Part shown: piece after piece, positions 57,538 to 63,079 of the stretch
Position numbering within the stretch: position 1 is the stretch's first letter
Layout: every line of letters begins with the position of its first letter
From: Legionellales bacterium
GTDB taxonomy: Bacteria; Pseudomonadota; Gammaproteobacteria; Comchoanobacterales; Comchoanobacteraceae
Direction of reading: 5' to 3'
Length of the DNA stretch: 63,079 nucleotides
NCBI GenBank assembly: GCA_002722995.1
Contig: PBNF01000024.1
Span: 1 to 63,079 of the forward strand
The notes under the pieces: model-generated
What the model was told of the DNA's origin: nothing
The model's database searches: none
The model's input: the letters and a program-made list of their open reading frames with translations, nothing else
Made by a program: the position numbers and the translations under genes

Positions 57538-57566
57538 ATCATAACGGGCATTGCCTCAAAACACAA
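57538..57566 (-). promoter_or_regulatory. Candidate promoter of tRNA-Arg
   Basis: On the minus strand TTGTGT (57561-57566), 17 bases, TATGAT (57538-57543). Predicted start is about five bases before the tRNA 5' end. Confidence 0.45.
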
Positions 57567-57589
57567 GACATCTTGACGGACTATCCGTT

Positions 57590-57808
57590 TTAAATCCAGT
57601 GATATTGAGTCCGGCTCGCTTGAATAGGGCATCCGCGACAGGCTCCGCAGCCCTGATCACAGGCACGACAACCTAGAAAACCACGGCGCTCACAATGCAG
57701 CACAATCACCCGTGCACTTTCAAGATCTAATTCAAAATAACGGGCAATATCGGCTAAAGTAGCCCCCTCACGCGCTGTCAAAAAATCACGCAAACGTCTT
57801 AACGTCAT
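57590..57808 (-). CDS. feoC: FeoC-type regulator with Cys-rich motif
   Basis: 72 residues: an N-terminal winged-helix region (LADIARYFELDLESARVIVLHCERRGFL) followed by a cysteine cluster CRACDQGCGACRGC that probably binds an Fe-S cluster. FeoC proteins modulate FeoB stability or activity. It overlaps the feoB stop by four bases and completes feoA-feoB-feoC. Confidence 0.85.
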   Translation of the reverse strand: MTLRRLRDFLTAREGATLADIARYFELDLESARVIVLHCERRGFLGCRACDQGCGACRGCPIQASRTQYHWI

Positions 57809-60018
57809 ACCAGCTCCTTAGACTCAATGTAACGCACCCAACGAATCAAACACCACGTCATCAAAGATAATACCGCACACGTCCCTAGCACCGCAATCAC
57901 ACTGAGCATGGGATGATGCCACAACGTTCCAAATTGATAAACCAGTACAGCGACCCCATAAGCAAGCATGGTTGACCATAGCAACCCCCAGCATGCCCAC
58001 TGCCATGAAAGCTCTTTTTGTACTGCAGCAATCGTAGAAACACACGGCAAATAGAGCAAAATAAAACTCAAATAAGCCAAAGCACTTGCCGATGAATGCA
58101 TGTGTGTTTTTAAATCATGTCGCGCCAAAGCGGTTAAACCCGTATCGTCAGGTGCGCCAAACTGCTGAAACGCTAAAATAATTTGATGCCAAGTCCATTG
58201 CAACATCGCAGACATCGAATGAATTGTATCAGGCAATACCCCTAGGTGCCCTTGTGCATATAGGGTATTCAATGTGCCGACCACCACTTCTTTTGCCAAT
58301 AATCCTGTCAACAGTGCAATGGCAGCAGGCCATTGTTCTGCCGTCATTCCAATGGGCGCCAATAACCATGCAATACCTTGCCCTAAGCTCACCAACAGCG
58401 TCTGCCCTAAACCTAAACTCAAAATCGAAAGCCCCACTGAAACTGATACAATCACACGAGTGGCACGTGTTGCAAATTGAAGACTACGACGCCTAACCTG
58501 CGCTAACACGCCCCCTAAAAAAGGCAACTGATATCCAGGAAACTCCATGACCATCGGTACGCTATTGGCATTACCCCAAGCAAGACGTAAAATCCATGCT
58601 GTTAATAACCCCACTAAAAAACCAAGCATGTACAGTCCAAAAATAACGATGGCCCCTTTTCTGGGGAAGAACACACTGGCCAGTGCAGTGTAAACCGTCA
58701 ACCGTGCCGTACACGACATAAATGGCACCATCATCACTGTCATAATTCGGTCTTTGGCTGAAGCCAATGTTCGCGTAGCAGAAATTGCAGGCACATTACA
58801 GCCAAAGCCCAAAATCATTGCAATGAATGCACGACCGGGCAATTTTAAAACATTCATCAAGCGGTCTACTAAAAAAGCTGCACGAGCCATATATCCACTT
58901 TCTTCTAAAAAAACTAAACACAAAGTCGTCAACATCACCACCGGCAATAAAGTCAACATGGTACTTAACCCGACACCAATGCCATGCACTAAAACAGCCC
59001 ATATATGAAATTGTGGAAACCAAAACAACATCAATTGTGTTGGCAAGCTCACACAAATAGCATCAGCGATTTGCGCCACCCAGGCTTGAATAATGGCTCC
59101 ACCCTGAACCGCTAAGCAAAATACACCATACATTAACGCAAAGAAAATTGGCAATCCTAACCATCGATGCAGTAAAACAGCATCTAACCGATTGGACCAT
59201 ACATTAGATTCTTTTGGATACTTAACATTAACAGTACTCATAAACATTTGAATTCTTGAGTAACGTTGATCTGCAATTAAAAAATCAGCGGGCTCAGACA
59301 ATTGAGCAGTTACCTGATCGGCAATCACTTTTAAACGCTTTCGACAAGACTGATCAAATACTGAAGCAGTCAAAGTATCTCCCTCTAACCATCGACGTGC
59401 CAACCAGTGAAGTCGAGCATCTGAATGTCCGGTATCACACGCTTTCATTCCTTCAACCATGGCTTTATGGCCCATCGACAATACATCAGGCACTGGAGGC
59501 ACTGGGGGCACCGTGAGATCATGGTCAGCAATCACTTCTTTCAAACGACGCACACCACGCTGATACTTTGCAGACACTCGCACCACGGGGCAACCCAATG
59601 ATTGAGACAGCGCGCGGTGATCAATCTTAACATCTTTATCATCTAACAAATCTGACATATTGAGTGCAACCACAACCGGCACACCCATTTCCAATAACTG
59701 ACAAGTCAAATATAAATGTCGCTGCAAGTAACGACCATCCACAACATTGACAAATACATCGACGGTTTCATTCAAAACAAAGCGCATGACTTCTTCTTCG
59801 TCAAGGGCACCTTCTTCCGTATAACTACAACAGGCATAACAACCTGGCAAATCCACCACACTGACATCGACTGCATGTGCCCTAAAAGAACCCACATGAC
59901 GCGCCACTGTTACGCCCGGCCAATTGCCCACATGTGCAGTTGCACCGGTTAATGCGTTAAATAACGCAGTTTTCCCTACGTTAGGATTACCAATTAATCC
60001 GACCACTCTATGCATCAT
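57805..60018 (-). CDS. feoB: Ferrous iron transporter FeoB
   Basis: Inner-membrane Fe(II) uptake protein. 737 residues: a cytosolic GTPase domain with G1 GNPNVGKTALFN (10-21), NWPGVTVARHVG and G3 DLPGCYA, then a C-terminal membrane part with two Gate regions (for example CNVPAISATRTL and LLTGLLAKEVVVGTL). ATG 60018 has GAGG six bases upstream and overlaps the feoA end by 11 bases. Confidence 0.97.
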   Translation of the reverse strand: MMHRVVGLIGNPNVGKTALFNALTGATAHVGNWPGVTVARHVGSFRAHAVDVSVVDLPGCYACCSYTEEGALDEEEVMRFVLNETVDVFVNVVDGRYLQRHLYLTCQLLEMGVPVVVALNMSDLLDDKDVKIDHRALSQSLGCPVVRVSAKYQRGVRRLKEVIADHDLTVPPVPPVPDVLSMGHKAMVEGMKACDTGHSDARLHWLARRWLEGDTLTASVFDQSCRKRLKVIADQVTAQLSEPADFLIADQRYSRIQMFMSTVNVKYPKESNVWSNRLDAVLLHRWLGLPIFFALMYGVFCLAVQGGAIIQAWVAQIADAICVSLPTQLMLFWFPQFHIWAVLVHGIGVGLSTMLTLLPVVMLTTLCLVFLEESGYMARAAFLVDRLMNVLKLPGRAFIAMILGFGCNVPAISATRTLASAKDRIMTVMMVPFMSCTARLTVYTALASVFFPRKGAIVIFGLYMLGFLVGLLTAWILRLAWGNANSVPMVMEFPGYQLPFLGGVLAQVRRRSLQFATRATRVIVSVSVGLSILSLGLGQTLLVSLGQGIAWLLAPIGMTAEQWPAAIALLTGLLAKEVVVGTLNTLYAQGHLGVLPDTIHSMSAMLQWTWHQIILAFQQFGAPDDTGLTALARHDLKTHMHSSASALAYLSFILLYLPCVSTIAAVQKELSWQWACWGLLWSTMLAYGVAVLVYQFGTLWHHPMLSVIAVLGTCAVLSLMTWCLIRWVRYIESKELV

Positions 60019-60259
60019 AGCACACCTCAATTGAGGCTGGATCGACTAAGATGACTTGCGCTTCAGCACGACGTAATGCAATCATGTGACCGTTGACCGA
60101 GACTTTAATAGGATCCCCCAAAGGCGCACTCTGAATGACATGACAACGCGCACCTGGGCGCACACCCGCTGCAAACAATCGCTGGCGATATAAGTGGGAA
60201 CCCCCATCAATGTTTAAGATTCTTGCAGAATCTCCTTCACTGAGCATTGAGATATTCAT
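60008..60259 (-). CDS. feoA: Ferrous iron transport accessory protein FeoA
   Basis: Small SH3-like cytosolic protein (83 aa) needed for FeoB function. Features: GDSARILNIDGG near the N-terminus, LFAAGVRPGARCHVI and GDPIKVSVNGHMIALRRAEAQVI. First gene of feoABC; a consensus promoter lies 35-65 bases upstream. Confidence 0.93.
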   Translation of the reverse strand: MNISMLSEGDSARILNIDGGSHLYRQRLFAAGVRPGARCHVIQSAPLGDPIKVSVNGHMIALRRAEAQVILVDPASIEVCYDA

Positions 60260-60279
60260 GGAACATTGACTTCATCATG

Positions 60280-60323
60280 ATAATCGTACATGGATTATAC
60301 GCTTTAGGAGGTCATACTGTCAA
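60280..60323 (-). promoter_or_regulatory. Consensus promoter of feoABC with overlapping inverted repeat
   Basis: On the minus strand a perfect TTGACA (60318-60323), 18 bases and a perfect TATAAT (60294-60299). The -10 is embedded in the inverted repeat ATAATC-N7-GATTAT (60280-60298), placed where a repressor such as Fur would block transcription. Match to the Fur box is only partial. Confidence 0.75.
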
Positions 60324-60360
60324 GTCGTAAGAGCCAAAATAAACAATACAAATCATGCAC

Positions 60361-63079
60361 TTACAAATGGATCTCATTTTTTTCATGCAAACTTAACCAC
60401 TGACCGTTGAGCACTTCCAAGACACCTTGTTGCGCCTGACGATAACTCAGATGCGTCACATCAATTCGATCAATAGGCTGCTGTTGCCATGAACAAGCAT
60501 ATACGGCTTTAGTTTTCTCACCTGTTAACGGATCAATTTGCCATTGCAAACACTGCGCACACACACCTTTCAACATGCATTGCATTGGGCCATATACAGC
60601 GGCTTCACAACGCGTCACCGCCACCTGCGTTAGATCAGAAATACACGAAAGCTCTGAACGCACGGTTTCAATTAAATCAGCAGGCCCCAGCACACGCACA
60701 TCTGTCAAGGTTGATAAAATTGAATCCCGATCAAATGTTGACAACCAATCTAAAATCTCAGACCAAAAAACACCTTGAGCTTTCACATCATTTGAACCTA
60801 ACGCCATAAAACCGTCTTCAGCATCAAAATGCCATAAACGGTAATCTGAAGCTTCATATAACTCAGATTTCAAATAAATCGAACGCGCACAAGGCGCACT
60901 CACCGCCATTAAAACAAGGTGACCTGCTTCACGTAAAGCCTTACCCAATACACAAGCCTGAACCATCAAATCAGCGGTCACACACAATAAAATGGTTTGT
61001 GGCTGGTCTGGAATTTTAGCACGCACCCCCGTAGGCCCCATCAAAGAAACCGGCTGATCAGGCCTTAATTTTGAAAGGATTCGCTCACTGACGGTGCGTT
61101 GTGAAACCACGACAGACACCGTGCCTGCAGCTTGATCTACTGATAAAACAGGCAAAGCCACGCCTTCACTATGCAGCGGCAATGCATTCAATGCTACAGC
61201 ATATGACTCAAAAGTTTGCAACCGCACAAAATGCCCAGGCAGGAACCGCAATGCAACCTGTGGTGCATGAATGATCAGCTGTGTTCGATCCTGAGTTAAC
61301 GCCTTCACTGAAGACACTCGAGCTGACATCATAGACTCACAGTGTTTAAGAAATGCAGTTTGATCCTTCATGCGCCGATTAGAATAATCCAAAGCTGAAA
61401 CTTGAGCATCAATGACAGGTGCCACCTGCATCGCAGATGCCATGGCTTTGACAACAGAGCCATGAAAAGTAGCATGCGTATCACCTAAGAAAGTTACAGT
61501 ACGCCCTTGACGCTGATAACTTGTAAAAAACCCAATGGCATCAGACTTACAATGCATCACATCGGGAGCGGGCACCAAAGCCCCTGATTCATTTAAATGG
61601 TAAGGCACATATTGATAACGCTTACGATCTAAGACTCCATCATGTTCAAACGCATAGGCTACATTTGGCTGCGCACCGGTCGCCACTAAAATACTTTTAG
61701 CAGGAAAAGTTGCAGTGGATTCAGATGCATACCAATCTCCTGATGCATCCTGCATCATTTGATTGACATTTAATGCCCGACATTGACCGTGTTCATCTTG
61801 AATGATCGCGGCAGGTGCAAAACATTCGGCATATAAAATACCTTCTTCAAGCGCCTTAATCACTTCTTCATGGTTACGTTGATAAGCAGGGGAATCTTAC
61901 AACCGTTTTCGATACACCACGGTCACCCCTCCCCATGCCCGGACTAAATCCGCCACCTTAAATCCAGGCTGATCTTTAGCACGCATATAGGCTTGTGCAT
62001 GCATGATCCACTCATCTAAACGCCCTAATTGAACGGCATTGAATTGATCCCGAACATACGCAGCACCCCAACGATCACACAATGCATGATACCGCTTATA
62101 AGCCCTTTGAATTTGAAGAATATAGTATGCTTGAACTTCTGTTGCAGTATCAATCCCCGTTAAGCCGCCCCCAATGACAACCGCCGGCAATTGCACTTCT
62201 AAACCTGATAGACTCATTTCATGGTAAGCCCCTGACAGCTGTAAAGCCATGAGAAAATCATTGGCTTGACGAACTCCAGGTGCTTCACTGCCAGGCAATG
62301 ATAAAGCCCGCGGCAATCCTGCACCAACAGCCAATGCTAAATGATCGAATCCTAAATCCCAAGCATCTTCAATCCGTAGCGTCCCACCAAAGCGAACACC
62401 ACCTAGCACTCGAAATCGAGACCGTCTTAACAAAGTCAATAAGATTAAACTTAAGAAATTTTTATCCCAACGGGCAGTGATGCCATATTCAGCGACTCCT
62501 CCAAATCCTAGGATTTTACGAGCATCTAAAGCAGTTGTCATGGCTGAAAAAGATTCAACAGGCTGGGTATATGAGTCAGGATCCATGGGCTCAATTTTCA
62601 AACCATCCATCCCAACAACAGTATAACCTCGCATCAGCAACTGATTGGCTAACGTTAACCCAGCAGGCCCCATCCCCATCACCAAAACACGACCTTCTTG
62701 ATCAGGGGCTAACATATAGTGCTCAGCCCTTAAAGGATTCCAATTCAGAAGCAAATCGTAGACCTCAACCCCCCAAGGCACATTTAAAATCGACTTCAAT
62801 ACAAAAGTTTCAATTTGCGGAACATTCACAGGGGTTTGTTTCTGATACACACATGATTTCATGCAATCATTACAAATACGATGCCCTGTCATTGGACATA
62901 AAGGGTTATCAATCATGATGACAGCTAAAGCAGCCAAGAGATGCCCCTTCGAAAACAGCCACTGCATTTCTGAAATTTTTTCATCTAATGGGCAGCCTGT
63001 CAGCACCGTATCAAACACATCTCGCTTCAGTCCCTGCTCAGGATCAGCTTTTTTTACAGGAAATCCTTTTCGACAAAAA
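60361..63079 (-). pseudogene. GltD-like/PyrK-like fused oxidoreductase gene split by an in-frame TAA (5' end beyond window)
   Basis: One minus-strand frame runs from the window edge to TAA 60361, broken by TAA at 61897-61899. Upstream part: Cys cluster (CPMTGHRICNDCMKSC), FAD site GMGPAGLTLANQL and NAD site GGGLTGIDTATE, as in the glutamate synthase small subunit family. Downstream part: rest of the reductase, then a PyrK/ferredoxin-reductase-like module (PGHFVRLQTF; GPTGVRAKIP) and a C-terminal Cys cluster (MQCMLKGVCAQC). The residues after the TAA (DSPAYQRNHEEVIKALEEG) continue the family sequence, so the stop lies within a once continuous gene of over 900 codons here. Function of the intact protein: flavin/Fe-S electron transfer, substrate unknown. 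Confidence 0.85.

Noticed and set aside
57527..57545. DnaA-box-like ATATCCACA next to the tRNA
   Set aside because: Single imperfect site with no cluster and no dnaA, dnaN or AT-rich unwinding region nearby; not an origin.
6121..61899. Reassignment of TAA to a sense codon
   Set aside because: Many intact genes here end at TAA with the protein at its expected family length, for example rpmB and htpG.

Overview
The window looks like a chromosome segment of an AT-rich gammaproteobacterium with a partly eroded genome, probably host-associated. Gammaproteobacterial gene orders support this: surE-nlpD-rpoS, gmk-rpoZ-spoT, ftsQ-ftsA-ftsZ-lpxC with dciA and secA, coaE-zapD and mlaFEDC-murA. Long stretches without genes, genes broken by in-frame TAA codons, and large membrane proteins of unknown family with low-complexity or eukaryote-like segments suggest an intracellular lifestyle, perhaps Legionellales-like. 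The order cannot be fixed from the sequence alone.

Layout. 1-5.8 kb: trpS (cut by the edge), rpmB-rpmG, a fatty-acid desaturase, then ferredoxin-coaD-folK-pcnB. 6.1-7.6 kb: an unknown membrane-anchored protein gene with two in-frame TAA stops. 7.9-9.9 kb: an arginase-family enzyme plus a membrane-anchored metallo-hydrolase. 10.1-14.8 kb: gmk-rpoZ-spoT-rubredoxin reductase, with fis divergent. 15.3-19.8 kb: accessory region with two large proteins of matching eight-helix topology around a small unknown gene. 20.9-27.8 kb: htpG behind a sigma-32-type promoter, rpoS, nlpD, surE, a Nif3-like gene and murA. 27.9-33.4 kb: the phospholipid-transport genes mlaCDEF, divergent from kdsD-kdsC-mlaA-trmL. 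33.4-44.7 kb: gpsA, coaE-zapD, secA, dciA, lpxC, ftsZ, ftsA, ftsQ, cpoB. 45.1-52.0 kb: one suf iron-sulfur operon (sufB-C-D-S-U-A-T) ending in xthA. 52.5-56.5 kb: second accessory region with two large membrane proteins sharing a C-terminal module, one with three 126-bp tandem repeats and the other with a eukaryote-type IQ motif. 56.7-63.1 kb: Sfp-type phosphopantetheinyl transferase, tRNA-Arg(UCG), feoABC and a large GltD/PyrK-like oxidoreductase gene split by an in-frame TAA and cut by the window edge.

How it fits together. The conserved part covers envelope biogenesis (LpxC, KdsC/D, MurA, Mla), division (FtsQAZ, ZapD, CpoB), secretion (SecA), stress control (SpoT, RpoS, HtpG, Fis) and iron/Fe-S supply (Feo, Suf). 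The most unusual material is the set of lineage-specific proteins built as a soluble N-terminal region, a cluster of membrane helices and a Ser-rich tail (6.1-7.6 kb and 52.5-56.5 kb). They resemble host-interaction proteins in architecture; that role is inferred. The three in-frame TAA codons, each in an otherwise uninterrupted frame, suggest recent gene loss or stop-codon readthrough.
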